Shown here piece after piece: positions 1 to 9,014 of a stretch of 30,000 nt of DNA (position 1 is the stretch's first letter; each line of letters starts with the position of its first letter). Made by a program: the position numbers and the translations under genes. The DNA lies in NCBI GenBank assembly GCA_018398765.1, contig JAHBMJ010001273.1:31212-61211 (forward strand), in the 5' to 3' direction. Under the pieces are notes generated by a model, which was given only the letters and a program-made list of their open reading frames with translations, was not told where the DNA came from and made no database searches. Source of the stretch: Chromera velia. Taxonomy: Eukaryota > Sar > Chromeraceae.

Positions 1-1950
1 CCTCTCTAGAAAATATGAGGGCACGGGTGAAGGGAACGAGCATGTGGTACCCGGAAGATAAGGAACTCAAGCAAGGAGGCCCGAGCGGCCCTTAAAGTTC
101 CCTTTACTCTGTGTACACACATGACCTGCCAGAAGAAGTAGGAAAGAGGAGAGGACAAAGATGACAGACCGATAGACAGAGGCCAAAGGTGCCGGCAGGA
201 GAAGATGGGAGGTGGGTCAGTTTCCTTACCCCTCTGTTTGCAGATGATACAACACTCCTCGAATTCTCAGATAGACAGTTGAACCTTCTTCTTTCGAACC
301 TTGTAGCCTTCGCAGAACCTCTCCGTCTTCTCTTTTCTGACAAGTCGAGATTGGTCCGGTTTGGCCGCATCACATTAAGAGAGAAAGAAGAAGTTAGACT
401 GGGGGAGATAGTGATGAAAGAAGCAAGAGAGCAACCCTATCTAGGACTAGTCTTATCCGCCGACTGCAAGCTAGAGACCATGATGAAGGCACGGTCAATC
501 AAAGCAGAGAGATGCATGCAGGGACTGATGCGGAAGATAGGAAGGGAGGGAGGGATTCCACCTGCTAATTGCTTCAATATATTTAAACAGACAGTGCGCG
601 CCATGTGGTTATATGGATGCGAAATCTATGCATGCCCAGATAGTGCGTATGCAGAATTCGATGAGAAGCAAAGGAGATTTGTCAGGTTTGTTTTGCATTT
701 GAGAAAGAAAGAAAATTGTGACACCCTGATGATAGAAAGAGGTTTCATTCCAATCGATCTCAAAGTGGCTTCCAAAACGATCCATTGGGTAGGGAAGGCT
801 TAAAAAGAGACAAGAAACGAAGCGGTTGGGCAGACAATCCTCACATGCCTAAGGGAGGGGGTAGAAAACGAAATGGGGGGGGAAAGAGGAATGCATCCTT
901 CTCATTTTTTCCCTCATCTGAAGCAATATGCACAGGCACTCTACACAGACAGGGGAATGCACCCTTTTGTAAAAAAAAGACTAAAAGGAAGCGTAGGGCA
1001 AAGAGGAACACAGGTAGTTAACGAGAGAGTGGATGGGATAGAGAGATGCACGCATATGGCTGCTGAAGCAAATGAAAAATGAGCTAGACGAGAAAAAGAG
1101 AGAGGCGTTTGCACATAGAATAGAAAGAAACATAAGAGAGAAGAGCAGTCAGGAGAAGGCAGAACTAACAGGAGTGATGATGGCGGACGTGCACAGAAAG
1201 GTTTCAAATGGAAACCGTCTCCACCTTTCTTTGTTTGAAGATAGAGCAGGTAGAAAGGTTGGCTCGACAATGAGAATAGACAGAAACAGAATAGGGAGAG
1301 CCCCTTTTTGCTATACGAGAGTGGCGCCGCGATCGGAATACAGGAGGAGAGCAGCATGCAGGGTAGGAGACAGGGCTGTAGCTGCGACTGAGGGAAAAAT
1401 TCTGGCAAGGAGGGGAGAGAAGGTGCCATTACAGAAAAGGACGTGCCAGTTTTGTCGAAGGTGGTTGGGAATCGAAGTGGTGGAAGACGAAATCCATCTG
1501 GTGATAGAATGTCCTGTTTTTAATAGAGAGTGAGCAGAGATGTTCAGGAAAATAGAAAAAAAATGGGACAGCAAGATGGAAGAAAGAGCCAGAAAGGCAG
1601 CCACACAAAGAGAAGGGCTCAGCAGAGAAGTGGGAAGAAAAGACAACTCGACGCTTTTCTACTTTCTGTTGAATAAATGTCATACCGTAGTGGATGAGTT
1701 TTTGAGATGGGCGTCATTTAAACGGAGGGTGTTTGAGGAGTGCCTAGGATAGTACGGACACATAGAGGGAGACGCTCTGGCAGCCAAACATGCAGGAATT
1801 ACCGGAAGGCAACGGGCGATCGAGAGACTAACAAAAGAATATGAGGAGACGATTGATAACTTAGAGATGACCGAAGGAGCGTTAGGGTGGGGAAGGAGGG
1901 AGCCGCAGAAGAAGATTGATAAAGTGAACAAGAAGAGCGAGGAAGCCTAA
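1..1950 (+). pseudogene. Decayed LINE (non-LTR retrotransposon) ORF2, 3' half
   Basis: This is the C-terminal half of a LINE reverse transcriptase, cut at its 5' side by the window edge. One frame from base 3 reads an RT palm segment (QGGPSGP ... LYSVYTHDLP, near 72-140), then the catalytic box LFADDTTLLE at about 234-263, a thumb-like stretch with YLGLVLS, and a linker. A C-x2-C-x13-H-x4-C knuckle (CQFC ... HLVIEC, about 1441-1512), typical of LINE C-termini, follows in another frame. The body is broken by several in-frame stops (93-95, 162-164, 801-803, 1531-1533, 1750-1752) and one frame change near 1060-1080. The TGA at 1531 sits where a Trp codon would read naturally (FNRE-W-AEMF), so a single G-to-A change is likely. 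The frame finally closes at TAA 1948-1950. Bases 1951-2146 would be its 3' UTR; no poly(A) tail is visible. The clade is not assigned. Confidence 0.88.
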
Positions 1951-2146
1951 ATCGCATGCCATTTCAGATCGATTTTCAGGCCGGAAAGCCAGTACGGATC
2001 CAGAGCCGTGGCTCGAACAACAAAAAATCATGCAGCAGCGGCCAGGGCAGCAGGCTCTGGCGGGCCCCGAGGGCGGGGTCTGATACCTCACCTTAGGCTG
2101 GGGAACGCCCCGCCCTGCTAGCTCTGGCAACAGATAGATATAGCGG

Positions 2147-2650
2147 TAGTGCTAGAGAAAGGTTCAAGGTTCAAGGTTCACTTCGAAGTAATGAACCTGA
2201 ATCAGGTTTAAAAACAGGTTCACTTTTAATTAATAGAAACCTCATTTTTTCGTATTATTTTATGCCTTTAAATTAGGCTTTAATGCATTTTTAGAACGTT
2301 TTATTATAGAATCTATGCCTTAGTAGTGTTTTTAAATAGTTTAAATCAATATTTACGCTCATATTAGGTGCTAGTCTCAAGTTATTCACTGTTTATAGTC
2401 GAAAATTATTAACCAAAAAAGCCTGAAAAAATTGGAAAATGCTATAATTAAATTTATATGATCGTATCAATCATGATAATTTAGTCAACATAAGAGCATC
2501 ACAGCATTTTTTTCTTTCTTTCATCTGCTCACCGGTTGCCTCGCGGCCCCCGCACCCCCCCTCCCTCTCCGTACACCGCCGCCTCTTTGACCTGCTGCTC
2601 CCGGCCCGGCCTGTTGCCTCCCCCCCTGCTCCCCCCCATGGCCCCCACCG
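2147..2650 (+). repeat. Left subterminal region of the hAT element
   Basis: This stretch matches 27545-28042 in reverse complement almost base for base with scattered changes. It holds the terminal GGTTCAA tandem copies, an AT-rich stretch (2220-2510) and a GC-rich end (2530-2640). No coding is expected. Clustered GGTTCA hexamers are the kind of subterminal repeats that hAT transposases bind; that role here is inferred. Confidence 0.88.
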
Positions 2651-2724
2651 CTCCCAGCTACCGCGGGTGGCACCCAAACATCTGGGTTTGCATTTGTTCC
2701 AACCTTTTGCCACATAAAATTGGA

Positions 2725-3191
2725 TTAAAACTCTGTTTTCGAATACTCATCAGTGCACCCAATCATGTGAATTGGCAATATTGTGTCACCTGCTTTGTAC
2801 TTCGCATGAGGAGCAACATTCTTGTTCAACCCCCCTCTTGTCCACTTCGGAGCCTGCCCCGTGTTGTACTCAGTCCCTATGTATAAAATTTCTAACCATC
2901 GTACCGTTATCGTTGGAACCCCCCTCTTGGAAAAGGTGTACACAATCTGAAGCTTTCCCTGCATACCAACAAAGAAGATGTTTGGCCCGCAGCGGAATGT
3001 CAACACATCCCCCCTCTTAGGGTGCTGGTAGCTCTGCAAAACGGTGGGAGGGACCCTAGGAGGGGCCTCCCCCTCCCTCCCCTCCGTAGCGGCAGCCCCC
3101 CCTCCACTTGCTTGAGACGAAGAAGAAGAAGAGGAAGGTTGGGAGAACAGTTTACGAATGTTCCCTCCTCTACCCCCCCCCCGCCCCCACC
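2725..3191 (-). other. BAH-like domain exon at the C-terminus of the hAT transposase
   Basis: The last exon of the transposase opens with a Gly/Ser/Ala-rich linker. It then enters a compact domain beginning KRGDVLTFRCGPNIFFVG near 3018, continuing with VRWLEILYIGTEYN and ending GDTILPIHMIGCTDEY near 2740, with a stop at 2725. The order GD-hydrophobic strand, VRW-strand, then D-x-I-x-P-x-x-x-I-G-C resembles the bromo-adjacent homology (BAH) fold, a chromatin-binding module. The match is by eye, and other small beta-barrel readers remain possible. The preceding acceptor tgtgcag at 3192-3198 and the donor gtagga at 3371 join it to the hATC block in the same orientation. It appears to be part of the transposase rather than a separate gene. 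Confidence 0.5.
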
Positions 3192-3788
3192 CTGCACAGC
3201 GGCAGCAGCTACAGCAGGCAGAGCTGCACGCTCAGCTGCTCTCTCTCAATCGCGGTCATGGTCAATCCTCTCGGCTTCTTCTTTTTTCTCAACTCGCCTC
3301 TTTTTGTTCTCCTTTTCTCTCGCTTCCACCCCCCCACTCACTTTATTGTATGACCTCTTGTTTTTTCCTACAGGGGGAAGCCAGTGCATATTATGCTTAA
3401 TGTATGTATAGCGGGCAAGGTTTTTGTCCGCAAGAGCATTCCTTCTTAGATCATCCCACAACCCTGCTGTAGAAAACACTCGCTCAGAGCCCCCCTCCCC
3501 GCTTTGCTGGCAAAATGTCTCTTCCATCAAAGTTTGGGTGTCGGGATGTCTACCTAGTTCCCCTGCCACCAATCAACGGGATCGAGTTTCAAAGGTACCT
3601 TCCCTTAATGCTGTTGCTTCTTCGCTTCTTACAGAACAGCTGAGCAAAAACGACTCCACTTTGCCCCCACGTGTCGATCAATTAACGCTGCGTCTACTAC
3701 TTCTGTGCTGGCGTGCTCTTCATGAAGGTCAAAGTTGATCATCATGCAAGCGTCTTCCGATCCAACCAAAACCCGAGCTCTCACACTG

Positions 3789-4165
3789 GTTGCTAGCACA
3801 CTAAAATAGGGGGGCCACGGACCCCTTTGGAGTAGGTCAACATTGAAGAGCCAACTGATTGTTTGAATGTAATTAACCCTTTGTAAGGCTTGCTAGCAGT
3901 GAACTCTAACCCTGTTTTTTCTTGCCTAGCGGTACGTTTTGGCTGCCTTGCGGTACCGTTGGGCTGCCTAGCGGTACCCTTTGCCTGCCTAGCAGTGTTT
4001 TTTGCCTGCCTAGCGGTCATCTTCGCCTGCCTAGCAGTTAGATTTAGTTGTTTAACAGTTGTATTTAGTTATTCTATAGTGTCTAGTAGTTGCAAAATAG
4101 TTAAAATATGTCATAACAAGTATAAATGGGTTACGCGTAGGTTACTTAATAAATTATTCGATTAA
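3789..4165 (+). repeat. Left inverted arm of the foldback element with 21-bp tandem units
   Basis: Bases about 3922-4085 are tandem 21-base units built on the core GCCTGCCTAGCGGT, decaying toward the inner side. The units happen to stay open in frame (a CLAV-x-F pattern), but this follows from the 21-base period and is not evidence of a protein. The outer 130 bases and the inner 80 bases also match the right arm. Confidence 0.85.
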
Positions 4166-4710
4166 TTTTGAACTAGATTTTGAATTATATTAAAAATTAA
4201 ATGACATTCAAACGTATTTAACATACAATTAGCATAATTCAGGGCTATTTATAATACATTCAGTCCTCTTTGTCAGACTCGGAGTCACTTGAAATAGAAG
4301 AACTAGCAGAAGAAGAACCAGAGGAAGCTTTTTCATGATCGCTAACATCTGGAAGATACACCTCCAACTCTGAAAAGTCTTCTTCCTCACTCAAGATCTC
4401 TGCCAAATAATGTAAGACACGCATCAGAATTTTGCGCCCCTTTGTTAAGACCACATTAAAATTTCTTGCACAACAATTCATACTTCTCAAAACTAATGTA
4501 TTCGATCCATGCACACGTTTACTTCTTTGCACCACTGCGTGACGGCAGAGTACGCGGCTCCTCAGGACTCAAGCCAAGAGAGTAAAATTCTCTCATGTTG
4601 TCGATGTGTGTCTGAGCTCTATATCCACCAAACCTTTATGTGCATCTTCCACTCTCCATAGTCGAAGGCTGTGCCACGCTACTCTCAAATCCTACCCTGA
4701 AGATGGGCTG

Positions 4711-4808
4711 CGAGAAGAAGAGGAGGAGGAGGAAGAAGAAGAAGAAGAAGACGACGACGGCGACAATGAAGAAGAAGAAGAAGAAAAAGCAGAAGAAGAA
4801 GAAGACGA
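4711..4808. repeat. (GAA)n/(GAG)n purine tract in the foldback element
   Basis: This is about 98 bases of nearly pure GAA/GAG/GAC triplets on the + strand. It makes poly-Glu, poly-Lys or poly-Ser open frames on both strands that should not be read as genes. Such homopurine tracts can form triplex DNA. Confidence 0.85.
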
Positions 4809-5485
4809 TGCATCAGCGAGCAAGTGTGGAGCTATTTCTACCACTTTGCCCAAAAAGCACCAACGATGGAGTACAGCATCTCTTTGTGGCTCGCCAGAAA
4901 TCCCTCTAAAAACATAGAACATGTTTTTTTTGAACGGAGCTTCTCTGTTTATGTCCCTCGAATAGACCTGTACAGACTTTCCTTCAATTGCTGTCTTACT
5001 GTTTGATCACCCTTCTCTACCCTTCTCTGTTTAATCAGAAAGAAAGAAATAAAGAAAGAGATCTTTCTGTCGTGGCAGGCGGGGGAAAAGGGCAACGATC
5101 AATGACATTATGATATCCCTCTCCCTGAGCTGGGTCCCTGAATGAGAAAGAGATAGCCCAAGCAACGATTGCTTCTCCAACTTTCTGTAATTGACTGAGC
5201 AGCTTAGCTTTTCTTTTACATGAATTTTTGCTTGTGGACAATGGTTAAATATCACAATTTTGTCTTTATATTAACCATGCCGTGAATGATGGTCTCACTG
5301 GCAGAGTGAGAACCTCTGAACCTATAAGTATACGGCTTAGTATAGGCTGCGGTTAGAAGCTCTCTGAATGAGCATGGTCTTATTTTGCTTGCTGCTTAGA
5401 CCTGTCAATCAATCAATAAAACATATTCGATCAATTCATTTACTAGTTTGTTTAGTTTGAATTATACTATAATTGTCTTTAGAGT

Positions 5486-5915
5486 TTTTGAAGAGGTTAT
5501 TGAATAATTTATTGAGTAACCCATGTATAACCCATTCATACTTATTATAACACATCTTAACTATTTTATAACCACTAAATACTATAGAATAACTAAATAC
5601 AACTGTTAAACAACTGAATCTAACTGCTAGGCAGCTGAATCTAACTGCTAGGCAGGCGAAAATGACCGTTAGGCAGGCAAAAAACACTGCTAAGCAGGTA
5701 AAAGGTACCACTAGGCAGCCCAATGGTACCGCTAAGCAGCCAAAAGGTACCGTTAGGCAAGAAAAAACATGATTAAAGTTCATTGCTAGCAAAACTTACA
5801 AAGGGTTAATTACATTCAAACAATCAGTTGGACTTCATTGATGTCTTACCTTCCACAGTGTTATCAAGTTTTTTTTTAGGAGTCCGTGACCCCCCTAATT
5901 TAGTATGCTAGCAAC
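5486..5915 (-). repeat. Right inverted arm of the foldback element
   Basis: This is the reverse-complement partner of 3789-4165, with the same 21-base units (about 5590-5770) and one extra unit. The two arms differ at scattered positions and in unit number, so they have diverged since insertion or carry a unit gain. Confidence 0.85.
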
Positions 5916-6339
5916 TAGTATAAGCTGCGGGCTGCTCTGCGGCCCCTCCCAAACCCTCCTTCCCACCCGTAGCAGCCCTGTCTACTGCCTGTCTCTTTCT
6001 CACAACAACAGCTCTCAAACCTTCCTTGACAGCTGTTGACAGCATGTCATGTTCAGGCGTAGGAAGCCATACGTAAAAGGCATTTCGGGGATCTAAGAAA
6101 GCTGCAATCTTCATAGACGATGGCAACTCTGCAATGCCCCCTGCAGAGGTCGTATCATACTGAGAAAACCAGTCTTCCCGCATTTTTTCAACAAGAGGGA
6201 TGAGCCAAACAGGCTCTTCCAGCACCTCTCCGTCAGGTGTGTGACGAGTCATCTTCCATCTGTCCTTCACCACCCACCCCTGGCCGACCCTGGTCGCATA
6301 CGTCTCAGGGTTGAGGTGCACATAACAGATCTTGTCCAC

Positions 6340-6452
6340 CTGCAAATAGAAACGAAAAGGGGAAAACAACAACAAAAAAGGAAGAAAAAATGAATAGAAT
6401 TAAGGAAAAGAAGGAGACCTCGCAGCCCTGTTGGAAAAGCAAATCGACTGAC
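6340..6452 (-). other. Spliced intron in the hAT transposase
   Basis: Read on the - strand, the donor is CTG|gtcagt at 6452 and the acceptor is atttgcag|GTG at 6340, with a T-rich stretch before the acceptor. Removal joins SSMNLGLSFRL to VDKICYVHLN in phase 0, and the transposase homology carries on across the join. Confidence 0.75.
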
Positions 6453-8127
6453 CAGGCGAAAGGATAAGCCGAGGTTCATCGAGGATTTCTTTTCCTCTAA
6501 CTCTGTAGAAATGTCTGCAAACGGCTTATAAAATCTAATGAGAAGGGGTAAGTTCACAAAATCATCTGCGGTCAGGGGACAAGACTGCTGCACATCCTGA
6601 TAAACGTCCTGCAAAGGGTTTTTCAACTCATGGACACTCTGAATACACTCATAAAAAGCTGTCCAACGAGTGACCACACTCACCTCCAGAGTGCACTTCG
6701 ACTTGCTCGCAGCACTTGCATATTGGCTGAGCAGTCGGCCCATCTGCTTTGATTTATTCAAATCAGCAACCGCTTCATTTGCTCGGAGCTCGATCTGCTC
6801 TGGCAATGAAGTGCGGTCATCCAAACCGGCCTTCACGGCCAAATTGATATCGTGATTGACACAGGACTTATGCTCTGCAGTCAGAGCAATCCGTGCCCCC
6901 CTCCTCTCTTCTTCAGTAATCCTGTCTGCAGGAAGAACGTCATGCTGGTCATCTTTCAAAAGAATCCAACTTGCTCGTCCCATGGACGAGGCGTTGTCTG
7001 TTGTTACCCCAGCTACCCATGCGTCCTCGGGCAGCTTTCTCAAGACAGAGAGAGAGCTTTTTGCAATGTTTAGACCTGTGTGGGAAGGGCCAACATCAAG
7101 AAAACCGAGACACGCCCTTCTTGGAACTAGCCGACTGGTAAACCAGTGGCCAGTGATGGCAAGGTAGCCAATGTCGTTGATCGTACCTATGTCGTATGTC
7201 AACCCTACAGGTCGCCCTGCTATATCTTTGTAGATCGTGTCCTTGATCTCTTTCTTCAACGCAGGAAGGTTTTTGCTCATCAATGTCTTCTTGCACTGGG
7301 GAGTGTACCCCGCATGCAGAAGTCTGAAGATCTCCCGGAAATCGGGATCCTCAACCAGATCAAACACCAGGTGCCTCTTGGTAATCAGTCTCCCAATCTG
7401 AAGATTGATCTGCTCTTTTACCTCAGCGGGCAAAGAGGGTTCCCCGTAATGGAGAAACCGGCCATCCATCGTCATCTGCTTGCTTGATCCCATCTCCCTT
7501 CCTTTGCTCTGCCCTCCCTCTTGGCAGGCGTTGGAGTTATCAGCGTCAACGTCCATTGCCGCACCATTGTTTGACAAGGCTTTATCAGACAAAATTTCTT
7601 CCGTCTCCCCCTTACCCCTATTGGTTTTTGCATATTCTTCTGGGTGCCGGTCCTTCAAGTGACTAAACAAATTTCCTGTTCCGGTTTTTCTGCTTCCTTC
7701 ACGGATGATCGGAACGGAGCAAGCCTTGCAGACCCCTTTTGATTGATCAGTCGGGTGCTTGTCAAACCAGTTCTATATCTCTGATTTCGGCTTCGGTGTA
7801 CAAGACATACGACTTGAGGTGTCAGAGAGAATGGGACCGCTGGAATGTTTTTTAACAAAAAGAATGAAAAAGGGTTGTACAGTGAAATAGGTTGGATCCA
7901 TGGGTAGCCCTCTTGTAGCTGGGAGTTCAAAAAAAAAGATCCGGAGACGGCAGTAGCGGAAGCAAGCAGAGAGACTGCTGCCGGCACGAGTCTGAAGCAG
8001 CCCCTCCAAAAAGATATTGTCAATTACACTGTCATGCAGACTGCTGTCAAACAAACTCTACACTTCCTCATTCCTTCAGTGGAGACTGTCTATTTTGATG
8101 CGAGGCCTTGCAAATGGAAAACTTGGT

Positions 8128-8454
8128 AAGTCACGTGTACTTCTTTACTTCTGCAACCGTCAGCATAAGTTTTCATGCTGACATATGATGCTGACATATG
8201 CTGACATGCGTCTGTCCAACACAATAGATTGAACCGGCTGGGGACAGTGGCTGTGCGCGCGGCTCCGGCTCCTTATTTTACCTATATGGGCCGCGGACGG
8301 CGCGGGCCTGGCCGGCCTTGTGCCAGTGGCTACGCGTCTGGCCTCCAAAACAGGTTTAAAACAGGTTCAACAGGTTTAACAGGTTCAAAACAGGTTCAAC
8401 AGGTTCACTTTTTCAGATTTGAACCTTTTCTTAATGAACGTTTTCCCAGCTCTA
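8128..8454 (+). repeat. Right subterminal region of the hAT element
   Basis: This is the reverse complement of 27210-27525. It contains a CATGCTGACATATG-type short repeat cluster (8172-8210), a GC-rich block (8255-8345), then ordered AGGTTC/AGGTTT units ending at the terminus. It has no coding sequence. Confidence 0.9.
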
Positions 8455-9014
8455 CATGATGATGATAGCGGGAAGGCCCTAGGGCGGAACATATCAATCA
8501 ATCAATCAATATATATAGTATAAAATATTATAAAAAAATTTATTAGCAGCAATGTCGATCATTAGTGACTCGTCCCTATACTTTTGTATGCTAAGTAGTA
8601 TTCTAGGCGTCGGCTCAAGAAAAAAAAAAAGAAAAAAACACTATAACCGATCAAATTAAGGAGTTTTTAAAAAAAAAAAACATTTTTTTACCCTCAACAA
8701 CACTCATGCAGTATTAGTGATGCAAGACATGAACAACACTTGCATATGCAACACTCCAACAACAGTTGTTTGACTAAAAAAAAAATAAAAGAAAAAAAAA
8801 TGTGAAAGGGTTGGGGGGATTTTTTTTTTCTTTAGTATATACGCAGTATTTTGTTTTATATCTTCAAAAAAAAATTTATGAATTTTTCTTTTTTTGGGTA
8901 CAACAAGTTTTTCATTAATTCATGTATTCAGGAAAAGTATATTGAAAATCGATGTTAGCGCTAGTGTTAGCGTTAGTCGTTGAGTTTCATATAGCGACTT
9001 TCGAATTGTACATC
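8455..9014. other. AT-rich intergenic stretch and probable 3' UTR of the next gene
   Basis: The stretch has poly(A)/poly(T) runs and a short (ATCA)n run at 8493-8509. No coding sequence is recognised. It probably includes the 3' UTR of the - strand gene that stops at 9015. Confidence 0.6.

Larger units (their letters stand above)
3789..5915. mobile_element. Non-autonomous foldback-type DNA element nested in the hAT element
   Basis: The two ends are inverted repeats. The left end begins GTTGCTAGCACACTAAAATA and the right end, read inward, GTTGCTAGCATACTAAATTA; the first 34 bases differ at 3 positions. The arms extend about 370-430 bases and carry a matching set of 21-base tandem units. The insertion splits the hAT transposase frame. 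No clear target-site duplication is seen. The 1.3-kb middle (4170-5485) has no recognisable transposase. It holds a short - strand frame (4260-4535, with an acidic Ser-rich end), a (GAA)n tract, and - strand scraps at 4692-4922 and 5031-5241 that match nothing I recognise. It looks like a passive element moved by enzymes from elsewhere, possibly with captured host sequence. Confidence 0.82.
2725..7772 (-). pseudogene. hAT transposase gene with BAH-like C-terminal domain (interrupted)
   Basis: Read from 7772 downward, the protein starts with a BED zinc finger (VCKAC ... HLKDRH). The RNase-H-like core follows with the hAT landmarks: LTYDIGTINDIGYLAITGHW (first Asp), VTTDNASSMG (second Asp), CVNHDINLAV and TRWTAFYECI. 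Then come TELEEKKSSMNL, a likely site of the third acidic residue, and MKIAAFLDPRNAF. An intron at 6340-6452 (donor gtcagt, acceptor ttgcag, phase 0 on both sides) is supported by the restored frame. The frame runs into the foldback element at 5915. It resumes beyond 3788 with a hATC dimerisation block (SERVFSTAGLWDDLRRNALA, about 3440-3500). A likely second intron, 3192-3371, leads into a Ser/Gly linker and the BAH-like end. Breaks include a TAG at 7773-7775, where a BED-domain Trp is expected, and a frame change near 3570, so the gene is dead. The true start upstream of 7775 is unclear. Confidence 0.88.
2147..8454 (-). mobile_element. hAT-superfamily DNA transposon, about 6.3 kb, with nested foldback insertion
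   Basis: Both ends match the ends of a second, inverted copy at 27210-28042, which fixes the borders. The left end begins TAGTGCTAGAGAAAGGTTCA; the right end, read inward, begins TAGAGCTGGGAAAACGTTCA. Together they form a short imperfect inverted repeat starting TAGNGCT, in line with hAT termini. Subterminal zones hold many copies of GGTTCA/AGGTTC: 2159-2215 on the left, 8350-8412 on the right. Between them lies a hAT transposase on the - strand (about 7770 to 2725) with BED finger, catalytic core and hATC dimerisation region. A separate foldback element (3789-5915) has landed inside the coding part. An imperfect direct repeat, tatagcgg (2139-2146) against gatagcgg (8464-8471), might be a decayed target duplication, but the right copy is 9 bases off the terminus. 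The element looks old and immobile. Confidence 0.9.

Noticed and set aside
3900-4080. Regular short repeats resembling a CRISPR array
   Set aside because: The units are directly tandem with no spacers, decay progressively, and recur as an inverted arm in a eukaryotic transposon.
3890-4165. CLAV-repeat peptide in the foldback arm (and its twin at 5436-5792)
   Set aside because: The 21-base unit length keeps the frame open by arithmetic. The arms are inverted DNA repeats, and this is not evidence of a selected protein.
4606-4917. Poly-Glu/poly-Lys + strand open frames
   Set aside because: They are produced by the (GAA)n tract within the foldback element; both neighbouring frames and the opposite strand are equally open.
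2139-8471. Clean 8-bp target-site duplication for the large hAT element
   Set aside because: The best match (tatagcgg/gatagcgg) is imperfect and lies 9 bases away from the right terminus, so it is only a possibility.
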